From an uncultured Flavobacteriaceae bacterium (GTDB taxonomy: Bacteria > Bacteroidota > Bacteroidia > Flavobacteriales > Flavobacteriaceae), in the NCBI GenBank assembly GCA_947494695.1, contig CANLWB010000008.1, positions 62,001-126,000 on the forward strand: a DNA stretch of 64,000 bases, written 5' to 3'. This document shows positions 46,557-55,817 of this stretch, piece by piece. A program made the translations under genes and the position numbers. The notes below the pieces were generated by a model, which was given only the letters and a program-made list of their open reading frames with translations, had not been told where the DNA came from and did not search any database. Position 1 is the first letter of the stretch, and every line of letters begins with the position of its first letter.

Positions 46557-47343
46557 TTAAAATACTTGATAACATTTGACGGCTAAAAAACCAGACGATT
46601 GAAACGGGGCTATGGCAAAGTCTATTTTTGATGTTTCGTAGAGTATAACATATTAAGGAACGAAGTACGAGGAATTTCGTAATCCTGGTAAGTTTAGGTC
46701 TTTGATACGGGGTTTAACATTAGAGCTTTACAGGAATCTTACCAATCCAAATAAATTAGAAGGTGAAATTAATATTTGAACTATTAGACATATTTAATAC
46801 TATATGGATACTCAGAGAGGCAATTAAACCTTAATCTCGAAACTAAATAATTTAATAAACGTATATAATGAAACTTTATGGAGAGAAAATGGCTTTAGTT
46901 TCGAAAGTATGCTATTAGAAAGTATTGTAAAAATAGTACGATTTGAATGTGGCATTTATAAATGAAAATATTAAAGATATTTTATCACCTGTAAAAACAC
47001 AATTATGAAAGAAAATACAATTTTATTTGCATTATTAAGATTTGATTTTAAAGATGTTAATATTCAAATTGTTTTTGCTTTTAACAGGAGCTCTATAATA
47101 ATGGCAATACCATTAAATAAACTATGGATGACATTACATTGACATTCAAATTTCAACAGGAAACAGTAATTCCTCTGGAAGCAGAAATTTTAGCTCAGAT
47201 GCGGCTACTATTAATTTAAATGGGAGTGTGTTACGTTCTTTATGGTTAACAGTATCCCAAAAAATAATGTTCGTAACATTAATTAGTTTCAAGGAAATAT
47301 ATAAACTCTTAGTTTGGAAATTAGAACTTTAAAATACTAGATT
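46557..47343. pseudogene. decayed coding DNA
   Basis: About 790 bp with short open stretches that look like former protein text but are broken by stops, for example ISKLNNLINVYNETLWRENG near 46840-46900, INENIKDILSPVKTQL near 46960-47005, and YIDIQISTGNSNSSGSRNFS near 47137-47190. No family can be named. It probably represents one or more lost accessory genes. Confidence 0.4.
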
Positions 47344-48108
47344 ATGAATCAAACAGATTTAGAAAAAGTACGACACAATAGCCTAATTACTTTGGATGAG
47401 ATTAACGAGAATACTGAAGATAAGGTACAAGGCTATTATACTATCCAGTATATTAAACAGTTTTGGAATAAAATATATAGCAAATTTATTTTTCCTACAA
47501 TATCCACTTCTGAAGGATCACCAGAAGAGGTAATAGTAAAAATTGATGAAGTTAAATCATTTATATTATTTGCAATTAATGATATTTATAAAACTGATAT
47601 TAATGGTGTCTTAAAGCAACTACAAAAACTACAAGATTTATTTTCGAATAAATCTTTTCCTATAAAATCTAATAATGAAAACCTTAGACCATTCATTAAA
47701 GTTATCAAGAAAATAAACAAAACTTTTGATAAAATGGCGCTGGTTGCTACAAATCCAAATTGGTTGCTAAGAAATTTTAAAAAATTCATAGGAATTGCAA
47801 AACCAAAAATATCTTCATCTAATAAAGATAGAATTTTGAATATAATAGAAAAGTCATTACTCGGAGCGACAGAAAGATTAGCGGAAAAATTGAATATCGA
47901 AGAAAACTTCATAAATGCTTTCTCGATATTAGGTCTTCCATTTACGGCATCTAAAGAAGATGTAGAGAAAAAGAGAAAATATTTAAGCAAAAAGTATCAT
48001 CCTGATAAGAACCTCAGTGATCAAAAAATGTTTACAAAAAGGATGTCTGAAATAAATAATGCCGCCGATTTACTATTGAATGAATACTATAAGAAATATG
48101 GTTCTTAA
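47344..48108 (+). CDS. protein with C-terminal J-domain
   Basis: The 254-residue protein has roughly 185 N-terminal residues of mostly helical, Lys-rich sequence with no recognised family (YTIQYIKQFWNKIYSKFIFP, INGVLKQLQKLQDLF). It ends in a J-domain (AFSILGLPFTASKEDVEKKRKYLSKKYHPDKNLSDQKMFTKRMSEINNAADLLL) with the HPD motif. The J-domain is terminal, unlike in DnaJ itself. It should recruit DnaK to whatever the N-terminal part binds. It sits between the two sigma genes. Confidence 0.82.
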   Translation: MNQTDLEKVRHNSLITLDEINENTEDKVQGYYTIQYIKQFWNKIYSKFIFPTISTSEGSPEEVIVKIDEVKSFILFAINDIYKTDINGVLKQLQKLQDLFSNKSFPIKSNNENLRPFIKVIKKINKTFDKMALVATNPNWLLRNFKKFIGIAKPKISSSNKDRILNIIEKSLLGATERLAEKLNIEENFINAFSILGLPFTASKEDVEKKRKYLSKKYHPDKNLSDQKMFTKRMSEINNAADLLLNEYYKKYGS

Positions 48109-48599
48109 ATAAAGGTGTATATAAAGTTGTCAAACTATGTGTTAACCTGATTTGATAATTAGAAAATGATGATTGCAAGCGCTTTTGATATTTTAAGAAG
48201 TGAGAATGAGGAAATAAAGTTACAACAGGTATTATCTTTGTGAAGTATAATATGTTTTACACACTTAGTGAGATACTACCTAAAAAATTATGCTTTTATT
48301 TGTCAAATAATATAGATAATCGACACACTCTAACTTCATTGTTGATACTCTATATTATACACACCCAATCTCTCTAAACCCGGATTAAAATTTATTAAAA
48401 CAAAAAGGAGCCAAACAACTTGTCTCTTGTAATGAAATATATGTTTCAACGGGTTATTGTACTTATTGTTATTGTTAGATTTTTTCCGGAAAAAATGCTA
48501 AATATATTTTCAAGTTTCCCGGATTAATCATGTTAACTGCCCCAAAAATGTCTAGGCCTTCTTATAAACGGAGTTTAATAAGAACTTTTAAAGACATCA
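48109..48599. other. intergenic region before the second sigma gene
   Basis: About 490 bp, AT-rich, with no convincing gene. It presumably contains the promoter of the sigma gene at 48600. Confidence 0.4.
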
Positions 48600-49331
48600 A
48601 TGAATCTAACCAAGCCACAGAAACTAACGTTAAACGAATTCGAAAAGATTTACTATCGCCTATATACACCGTTATGTCTCTTTGCAAATACATATGTTAA
48701 TGATTTAGATATCTCTCAAGATATCGTCCAAGATGTCTTTGTAAAAGTATGGGAGGACAAGCTTTCTTTTGAAAATCAAGATAAGATAGATGCGTTCTTT
48801 TATATAGCAGTAAAAAACAAATCGTTGGATTTCCTAAAAAGTAAATATTCAAAAGATTTTAAGGCTTATGCTACAGAAGATCTTGAAATTTTACAATCAG
48901 AAGCACACTTTATATCCGAAATTGCAATTATAGAAGCTTCTACCACTATTGAAAATGTACTCAAATTGCTGCCTAAGAGATGTGCTGAAGCTATGCGATT
49001 AAGTATTAAATATTACAAAAATAAAGAGATAGCAGAAAAAATGAACATATCCGTAGACACGGTTAAGGAATACAAAAAAAAATCGTACAAAAAATTACGA
49101 GTTTTTTTTCTGATTATGCAACAAATAAGGGATAATAAAATATTTTGTGTTTTTCAATTAAAATGTTTTTCAAGTTCCTCAATAGCTATTTTTTGTTCTC
49201 TAACATTTCCAACACGTATAGAATCTACCAAGGCTAATAATTCATGTAACATACTATCTTTTAGTGCTGCTTCTGGCACCTTACTGTGTAACGGTTCTAT
49301 AGCAAAACCTCTATTCTTCCCCTTAGCGTAA
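48600..49331 (+). CDS. ECF sigma factor, 3' end replaced by an IS256-type terminus
   Basis: Region 2 (TPLCLFANTYVNDLDISQDIVQDVFVKVWED) and region 4 (LKLLPKRCAEAMRLSIKYYKNKEIAEKMNISVDTVKEYKKKSYKKL) are intact and closely match the sigma gene at 45822, without its N-terminal extension. Real sigma sequence ends near 49128. From 49129 the frame reads through an IS256-type end (RDNKIFCVF) and then antisense to the next gene until a stop at 49331. The first 176 residues may still form a working sigma factor, but the tail is not native. Confidence 0.75.
   Translation: MNLTKPQKLTLNEFEKIYYRLYTPLCLFANTYVNDLDISQDIVQDVFVKVWEDKLSFENQDKIDAFFYIAVKNKSLDFLKSKYSKDFKAYATEDLEILQSEAHFISEIAIIEASTTIENVLKLLPKRCAEAMRLSIKYYKNKEIAEKMNISVDTVKEYKKKSYKKLRVFFLIMQQIRDNKIFCVFQLKCFSSSSIAIFCSLTFPTRIESTKANNSCNILSFSAASGTLLCNGSIAKPLFFPLA
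49129..49153 (+). repeat. solo IS256-type terminal repeat
   Basis: These 25 bp are identical to the left end of the IS256 element at 36642-36666, but no transposase gene follows. Directly after it lies the stop codon of the minus-strand regulator gene. It is a scar of a lost element or of recombination between copies. Confidence 0.8.
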
Positions 49332-49666
49332 GACCATACATAGACCTCATCACTTTGAATACTATTAACTAAAGGTTCTGCACTATGTGCTGTAACAACA
49401 CCACGAACTAATCCTGTTGGTCTTTGAGGATAAACATATTTTAATCCGAATTTTAGAAACTCTAATAAGGCTAATTTCATAACCATTTTCTTATCACTCG
49501 CAATTAAACCAGCTATAACGCTTCGGTTGAGGGACTCGCTAACTTCGCTATTACTTATTCCTAGCTCATAAGCGATATCTTTCATGAACCATTCCTCCTT
49601 TCCTTTAGCTATAATCTTGAGTAGGATAACTAAATCTTGTGGTCGCATTCCATTGTGCTGCTTCAT
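49154..49666 (-). CDS. winged-helix regulator/antitoxin-like protein, orphan
   Basis: The 170-residue protein has an N-terminal MarR-like winged helix (MRPQDLVILLKIIAKGKEEWFMKDIAYELGISNSEVSESLNRSVIAGLI). The C-terminal part has GLKYVYPQRPTGLVRGVVTA, HSAEPL and AIEPLHSKVPEAALKDSMLHELLALVDSIRVGNVREQKIAIEEL. This two-part architecture is common in bacteria, often with a second gene directly downstream that I recall as nucleotidyltransferase-like. Here the downstream side is cut by the solo IS end, so any partner is missing. A perfect 24-bp palindrome lies 17 bp upstream and is probably its own operator. Confidence 0.78.
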   Translation of the reverse strand: MKQHNGMRPQDLVILLKIIAKGKEEWFMKDIAYELGISNSEVSESLNRSVIAGLIASDKKMVMKLALLEFLKFGLKYVYPQRPTGLVRGVVTAHSAEPLVNSIQSDEVYVWSYAKGKNRGFAIEPLHSKVPEAALKDSMLHELLALVDSIRVGNVREQKIAIEELEKHFN

Positions 49667-49683
49667 AATTCTTGTTTTTACAA

Positions 49684-49707
49684 TTTCGCGATTCGCGAAT
49701 CGCGAAA
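49684..49707. promoter_or_regulatory. perfect 24-bp operator palindrome
   Basis: TTTCGCGATTCG followed by its exact complement CGAATCGCGAAA gives a perfect 24-bp palindrome. TTCGCGAA forms its centre, with CGCGAA half-sites repeated outward. The GC-rich CGCG units stand out in very AT-rich DNA. It lies 17 bp upstream of the regulator ATG, which suggests autoregulation. Confidence 0.8.
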
Positions 49708-50511
49708 CACGAATATATATAATTAATAATACATATCCAATAAAATGATTATAATTATATGAATTCGTAATTTGAGGTAAGTAGATGAATATGACAGAAC
49801 GTTATTTCGTTAAAAGTGTTACTATTATAAATTTTATTCAATGCTTATTTTAAAAACTGCCGAATACTTTCTTGTGCTCTTTTTACTTTATCAACCCTAG
49901 TAAAACATAAATAGAAAACGTGTAAAAGTTATCATAGAGAGATTGATTAAAGGTTGCTAAAAAGATTCTAAGAGGACAATCGAAAAACTGGTTTCGTTAT
50001 TGCAACCGATTAGATTGTAGGAACCTCGAAGAATAAAGTATAATACCATTTAATACTCCGCAAAAGAAGAAAAACGACACAACGCTTTAAATCCATGTAT
50101 TATATATTCGAATATGGCATAAAACCATTTCACATATTTCCCCTCCCCTTTTTGTTTTCTTTCATTAGCATAGGACTATTCCCAAAAACAAGCAACACCT
50201 ACCATTTTAAACTGTCCTTCTCTAATTCAAAATCGATGTCTTACACTCACCTGTATTCCTCCTTTGGACCTTTAACTATAAATACATCCCTTTAAGGAAA
50301 GCCTACTTCCTTTTTAGACATTTTTTTACCACTAAATTTATTATGGATCAAACGATTACATACAATCATTTTAATTCTCACAAAGTGAATATAGACATAA
50401 ATACATTCGATTAATAGCGCAAAAAACCTGAATATTTTGTTAAAACATTTAAATGGAGGAAACCGAAAATCCGATAAAACAGAGTAGGTGTAAATTTAAT
50501 TTTTAACATAA
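49708..50511. other. intergenic region, probable right margin of the accessory region
   Basis: About 800 bp without a convincing gene. Core-type genes resume after it. I looked for a copy of the tmRNA 3' end as a right attachment site and did not see one. Confidence 0.4.
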
Positions 50512-53500
50512 ATGAAAAAATCTTACTTTTTTATTTTTGCATGGCTATTCTTTGTATTTAATACAACAGCACAGGAGAACTACTACTATTACCAGGGTGA
50601 AAAATTACACCTTGAAATAAATAAGGAACACATATACCTTATTCTAAATGAGCACATAGAAAGTAAAAACCAGTTAGACGAATTAATCAAAGAAATTGGA
50701 GAGGTTCAAAAATTTGAATCTAATACCACACATCGCTCTTTAAATCCCATTAATACAGGGTCTACCTCTTTTGAAAGTAACTGGGCAGAGATTAAACTGC
50801 TTAAAAAAAGCTCATCAAATAACACCTATAGCGAAATATTACAAAAACTTAAGAAAGTAAAAGGAATAGACATGGCCTCCCCTTGTTTTTATGATCAAAC
50901 GGGCAACAGCATGGCTTTATCTCAATACTATTACGTCAAGTTAAGAAACGAGAATGAACTTAGTGCGTTAATAGACTTTACCAGGGAAACAAAAACCAGG
51001 ATTGTAGGACAAAATAAATTTATGCCTTTATGGTATACTGTTAGTGTTACTCCTGATAATAAAATAAATGCTATGGCAATGGCTAATACCTTTTATAACT
51101 CTGGAAAATTTGCACATGCTGAACCCGCATTTATCTTTGAATTACAGCATAGCGATACATCTAACCCTATGACATCTCTGGAAAAACCGGTGCCTTTTTC
51201 TGCAGATACTTTTTATAATGATCAATGGGGATTGAATAATACCGGGCAACTTGGGGGGACCGCAGGAATTGATATTAACGCTGAAAATGCCTGGACAAAA
51301 ACCAAAGGCTCCTTAGATATTAAAGTAGCTGTTTTTGATGAAGGTTATGAAATGAATCACCCAGATTTACTTCAGAACAATTTTGGAACCGGCTATGATA
51401 CCGAAACAGGGACTTCCCCATCTGTAGTTTGGGGTCCACATGGAACCGCTTGTGCCGGAATAGTTGGTGCCGTTCAAAATAACAACATAGGAGTATCTGG
51501 AGTGGCCCCTCGTACTGGTATGATCTCTATAAGTATCCGTTTTAGCTCTACAACCTACGCTAAGTTGGCAGATGGTATTAATTGGGCATGGATGAATGGA
51601 GCCGACGTAATAAGCAACTCATGGGGAGGAGGAGGTCCTTCTGCCTTATTTGATAATGCCGTAACCAATGCGTTTACTAATGGAAGAAATGGATTAGGAA
51701 CCGTTATTGTTTTTGCTTCAGGAAATAATAATGGTAGCGTTTCTTACCCTGCCAATAGTGCCGCAAATCCGGATATTTTAGCTGTAGGTGCTATGAGTAT
51801 GTGTGGTGAACGAAAAAACCCGTCATCATGCGATGGAGAAAACTTTTGGGGAGGCAATTATGGGGCTCAACTCGATGTTATGGCGCCTGGAGTTAAAATA
51901 CCAACAACAGATAGAGTAGGCAATGTGTTGCCCGATAACAGCCCTTCAAATCCAGGTGACTATAACCCTTGGTCATTTGGTGCTCCTGGGAACTATGCTA
52001 ATTTTGACTATACAAAATGGTTTAACGGTACCTCTTCTGCCTGCCCGCATGTAGCAGGAGTAGCAGCTTTAATCTTAGCCGAAAATCCGTGTCTAACCCA
52101 TAATCAGGTAGAAGATATTATAGAACAAACGGCACAAAAGGTGCGCCCCGACCTGTATAGCTATGCTCCTACAGCCGGAAGACCAAATGGGACATGGCAT
52201 AATCAAACAGGATATGGCTTAGTAGATGCAGGAGCTGCTGTTACTTTAGCCCAAAACACCCCGGCAGGAGGAACAACACCATTTGATCTATATGCTCAGG
52301 ACAGACCTGATGATGTAGGAAATGAACCCAATCTAACATCTGCCTGGTTCTCAGCAAGTCAGGATATGTGGGTAAGACAGACACTAAATGGCAATGGCGC
52401 AGGAGGCCATCAAAACCCGGAGTATAAAGAATTCTCACCTAATGGCGTCTACGTTAAAGTTAGAAATAGAGGCACAACAATATCAGACTGTGCTGTAGTT
52501 AAAGTCTATTTTGCCAGAGCCGCAACGGGCTTAACCTGGCCACAACATTTTATAGACAATTATAGTGGCACTTTGCTTAATGGAGATTTTATAGGCAGTG
52601 CTCCTGTTCCTGCTATTGCTCCCGGAGGATCTGCTATTGTAGAAATACCTTGGTACCCTCCTAACCCTGCAGATTATGGAAGTGGACCTTCACATCACTT
52701 TTGTCTAACGGCTCGTATTGTTTCTCCGAACGACCCTATGGCCAACGAACAAAACAATGTGAATATTGGAGTCAATGCTAAAAACAATAATAATGTTATT
52801 TGGAAAAATGTAGATGTATATAATACAATAACAACAGACCGTCCTCATCCTGGACATAATCTATATCTAAGAGGCGTTGCTAGAGAAAATAGATTTGTAA
52901 ACCTGCGTTTTATCGATCGAGGCTTAGATAAGTACGATGAAGTAGAAAAACCGTTCTTTCAAGTTGGAACTCTTGAACTTGAATTAGAACCCAAGCTTTT
53001 TGAAAGGTTAAAGGAATATGGCGCATTAGAAGGAGAGGGTATTAAAGTTATAGATGATAATCTGGTACAGATATCATCGGGAAGAGCTATGTTTAAAAAA
53101 TTCCCCTTGAGGTATAACGAAACATTTACATTAACTTTCAGGTTTAAGCCATTTCATGACATGGATGAAAGAGAAAGATACATACTAAATGTTGTACAGG
53201 AAAATTCAGAAAAAGAGATCATTCAAGGCGGAGAACAATTTGTCATTGTAGCTAAAAAAGAACAAGACATTATTGAAGATCACCCCTTGCCTTTTAATGT
53301 TTACCCGAATCCTAATGATGGTGTTTTCACTATCGAGTTTAAGCAAGCAAACACAGGGAATTATACCGTAAGTGACTTTTATGGAAACATCGTTATAGAA
53401 GGTAAAATTAACAATCAAGATAAAGTGACCATAGACCTTACTGGTAAAAAATCCGGACTATACTTTATAAAGATAGGTACAGGAAAATCAACTAACACAA

Positions 53501-53520
53501 CCAAAGTAATAAAACTTTAA
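50512..53520 (+). CDS. secreted S8 (subtilisin-like) protease with T9SS sorting domain
   Basis: The 1002-residue protein has a signal peptide (YFFIFAWLFFVFNTTAQ), a propeptide-like region of about 220 residues, and an S8 domain with D276 (VAVFDEGYEMNHPDL), H310 (GPHGTACAGIVG), the oxyanion Asn in VIVFASGNNN and S508 (FNGTSSACPHVAG). A beta-rich middle part (CARDB-like, PNLTSAWFSASQDMWVR) follows. The last 75 residues (NVYPNPNDGVFTIEF...SGLYFIKIGTGKSTNTTKVIKL) are a type A T9SS sorting domain. It is exported across the outer membrane and probably attached or released as a protease. A terminator follows. Confidence 0.95.
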   Translation: MKKSYFFIFAWLFFVFNTTAQENYYYYQGEKLHLEINKEHIYLILNEHIESKNQLDELIKEIGEVQKFESNTTHRSLNPINTGSTSFESNWAEIKLLKKSSSNNTYSEILQKLKKVKGIDMASPCFYDQTGNSMALSQYYYVKLRNENELSALIDFTRETKTRIVGQNKFMPLWYTVSVTPDNKINAMAMANTFYNSGKFAHAEPAFIFELQHSDTSNPMTSLEKPVPFSADTFYNDQWGLNNTGQLGGTAGIDINAENAWTKTKGSLDIKVAVFDEGYEMNHPDLLQNNFGTGYDTETGTSPSVVWGPHGTACAGIVGAVQNNNIGVSGVAPRTGMISISIRFSSTTYAKLADGINWAWMNGADVISNSWGGGGPSALFDNAVTNAFTNGRNGLGTVIVFASGNNNGSVSYPANSAANPDILAVGAMSMCGERKNPSSCDGENFWGGNYGAQLDVMAPGVKIPTTDRVGNVLPDNSPSNPGDYNPWSFGAPGNYANFDYTKWFNGTSSACPHVAGVAALILAENPCLTHNQVEDIIEQTAQKVRPDLYSYAPTAGRPNGTWHNQTGYGLVDAGAAVTLAQNTPAGGTTPFDLYAQDRPDDVGNEPNLTSAWFSASQDMWVRQTLNGNGAGGHQNPEYKEFSPNGVYVKVRNRGTTISDCAVVKVYFARAATGLTWPQHFIDNYSGTLLNGDFIGSAPVPAIAPGGSAIVEIPWYPPNPADYGSGPSHHFCLTARIVSPNDPMANEQNNVNIGVNAKNNNNVIWKNVDVYNTITTDRPHPGHNLYLRGVARENRFVNLRFIDRGLDKYDEVEKPFFQVGTLELELEPKLFERLKEYGALEGEGIKVIDDNLVQISSGRAMFKKFPLRYNETFTLTFRFKPFHDMDERERYILNVVQENSEKEIIQGGEQFVIVAKKEQDIIEDHPLPFNVYPNPNDGVFTIEFKQANTGNYTVSDFYGNIVIEGKINNQDKVTIDLTGKKSGLYFIKIGTGKSTNTTKVIKL

Positions 53521-53589
53521 CCCGTTCTGTTAATTAATAAAAAATACCGAATTCTAAGTTAGAATTAAAAGGAACTTCCCTAAACCCTA

Positions 53590-53621
53590 AAGACCTTCCA
53601 CTAATCCGGGAGGTCTTTTTT
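53590..53621 (+). terminator. terminator after the S8 protease gene
   Basis: AAGACCTTCC pairs with GGGAGGTCTT (one G-T pair) around a 7-nt loop and is followed by T residues. Confidence 0.75.
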
Positions 53622-54236
53622 GTTAAAAATTGAATACTTGAATGATCTCACTAAAGCACCAAAAATTTAATTAACATCAAATCCATTCCCTTTCCACAAA
53701 AAAGGGAAGACTACAGAACCACCTATAAAATGAATTGTGGGCACTAAAAAAACGTACCAAGAGAAAACGAAATATCCAACAATTAAAGCTTCTGTTTTAA
53801 TCAAAACGAAAATTTTTCGTACGCGTTTAGTAACGAAGTTTCAAGTAAGATCTAAGAAACTAAAAATGATTTTTCCCAGTTGAACAAGTTCAACTTTTTT
53901 GTCAGTTTCATTCAAGTAATTTACGTGACACAAAACCGTAAATGAATTTATGGTAAATGAATTAACAAGTTCAACAATGAAAAACAAGACTATATTACTG
54001 AAACATATTAAATTCATTTTTTATTAATATTTCGAAATACAAGTGCAATTTTTGCTCAAATCGCAAAGATTATTTGACAATAACGAGTAACACGGTAAAA
54101 TCAAAAAAGTAAAGAATCACAAGACAAACAATTACGAATACATTTCATTGTTAATAATCCCTTCTTTCCAAGACGCTCTCAGACCGTAACTACAAAACAT
54201 TTGAAAAATATTCCAATACAAAATAACAACCAAACT
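53622..54236. other. intergenic region
   Basis: About 615 bp, AT-rich, without a convincing gene, between the S8 terminator and the acyltransferase gene. Confidence 0.4.
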
Positions 54237-55361
54237 ATGAAACTTAAATCTGTTAATTACATTTCTTCTCTTACGCCATTAAGAGGTGTAGCTGCTTTAT
54301 TAGTTGTACTATTCCATTACGATGTTTGGTTAATGTTACGTGGTTTTCCTCGATTGATTAACACAGAATATTCCTCTATTATAACTAATGGGTATTTATG
54401 GGTAGACTTTTTTTTTATACTAAGTGGGTTTGTAATTTGTCATGTGTATGGTAAGACATTAGAAAACCGAAATAGAATTGCTATAAAAAAATACTTGTGG
54501 GCCAGATTCACACGACTTTACCCTTTATATGTTTTCATAATGCTACTTTTTGTATTGCAAACCGTTTTATTATTTCAGATGTTTCCTGACTATGCAACTG
54601 AAAAGTGGAAATGGAGTAGAACTGTACCCGATTTCTTTATTCATTTGTTTTTTTTACAAACTAGCGGAATTATTGACCGTCCTGTTTGGAATGTTGGATC
54701 GTGGTCAATTGCAGCAGAATGGTGGACATACATTTTTGCAATTGGGCTTATCCCATTGTTAAACAAGCGCAGTAACCGTATAAGTATCATTTCTACAATA
54801 TTAGCCTTATTAGGATTCGTTTTTATTGCAAGTCAAAATCCAAAATTTAAACTTGACGAATTTTATGGATTAGGTACACTTCGTTGTATTTTTGGTTTTA
54901 TAATAGGCATTGGTGTGTATCAATTATACGCCATGTTGGTCAATAAAAAAACAATATGGAGTAAAGACTGGTTCTTCTATATAATGCTTTTATGCGCTTT
55001 ATCTGTTCTGCATTTTAATCTATACGATATAATAGCCATTCCATTTTTTGGAGCTTTCATTCTTTGTGCTTCACTTAACCAAGGGGTTCCATATAAATTA
55101 CTAAATTCAAGACCATTACTTTTCCTGGGTAATATTTCTTACTCAACATATTTAATCCATTTATTGTGGATATACCTTTGGTTGATGTGGTTAGATTTAT
55201 ATTTTAAACCTACAAATCCTAATGTTATACCTACTTTATCAGATAAAATGCTTTGGCTGTCCGTACTATTAGCATTAATAATTGGATCGTCATACTTGAC
55301 CTATAAATATGTTGAAATTCCTGCTCAAAAAAAACTTAGACAATGGCAAAAGTCACGATAA
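54237..55361 (+). CDS. membrane acyltransferase (acyltransferase 3, OafA/YrhL type)
   Basis: The 374-residue polytopic protein has the family hallmarks SSLTPLRGVAALLVVLFHYDVW (catalytic-type His in FHY), FFFILSGFVICHVYGK, WARFTRLYPLYVF, VWNVGSWSIAAEWWTYIFAI and LFLGNISYSTYLIHLLW. It O-acylates a sugar or glycan at the membrane. ATG at 54237 is used; an in-frame TTG at 54201 would add 12 residues with no family match. It has its own transcription context and is not part of the polysaccharide cluster. Confidence 0.92.
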   Translation: MKLKSVNYISSLTPLRGVAALLVVLFHYDVWLMLRGFPRLINTEYSSIITNGYLWVDFFFILSGFVICHVYGKTLENRNRIAIKKYLWARFTRLYPLYVFIMLLFVLQTVLLFQMFPDYATEKWKWSRTVPDFFIHLFFLQTSGIIDRPVWNVGSWSIAAEWWTYIFAIGLIPLLNKRSNRISIISTILALLGFVFIASQNPKFKLDEFYGLGTLRCIFGFIIGIGVYQLYAMLVNKKTIWSKDWFFYIMLLCALSVLHFNLYDIIAIPFFGAFILCASLNQGVPYKLLNSRPLLFLGNISYSTYLIHLLWIYLWLMWLDLYFKPTNPNVIPTLSDKMLWLSVLLALIIGSSYLTYKYVEIPAQKKLRQWQKSR

Positions 55362-55817
55362 AAACTATAGAAAACGTAGTACCATAGAATACCTGTATGT
55401 ATTCACCATACTATTTTTATCATTTAGAACGTCATAGACCATCTTTTTTAAAGAAGAATTTGCTATCTTTTACCGACAGATTAACGCCCGCTCCAATTCA
55501 ATTTTTCTCACCAATTTTACTATAAAATTCTTAAAAACAATCTTTTTTAGTAGATTTAACGCTTATAACAAACTATGCCCGATTCAATCAAAATCGTACA
55601 GACCTAAAAATCAAGACATTGCATTCAAAAAACAAATTTAGCGCAGTTGAAGTCTATTTAAAATTTGTAGATTTTATTACCCTTTTCAGCTTAAATTTAT
55701 GCTAAACATGGATAAAATACATAAGGTAACAAATAACCATGTTAGTATATGATGCTTAAAATGAACGTGTTTAAATTGAATTCAGGTTATAGTTATAAAT
55801 AATCTTTAATTGTCAAG
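55362..55817. other. intergenic region before the T6SS genes
   Basis: About 455 bp without a gene or obvious hairpin. It should carry the promoter of tssH. Confidence 0.4.

Noticed and set aside
47586-47990. 134-codon open frame antisense to the J-domain gene
   Set aside because: It opposes a gene with a clear HPD motif and has no recognisable features.
50095-50295. 66-codon open frame before the S8 protease gene
   Set aside because: Aromatic- and Ser-rich low-complexity text, no start signal, no family; probably chance.
49708-50511. Right attachment site of the island (copy of the tmRNA 3' end)
   Set aside because: No second copy of the T-arm/acceptor sequence was found by eye within the window.
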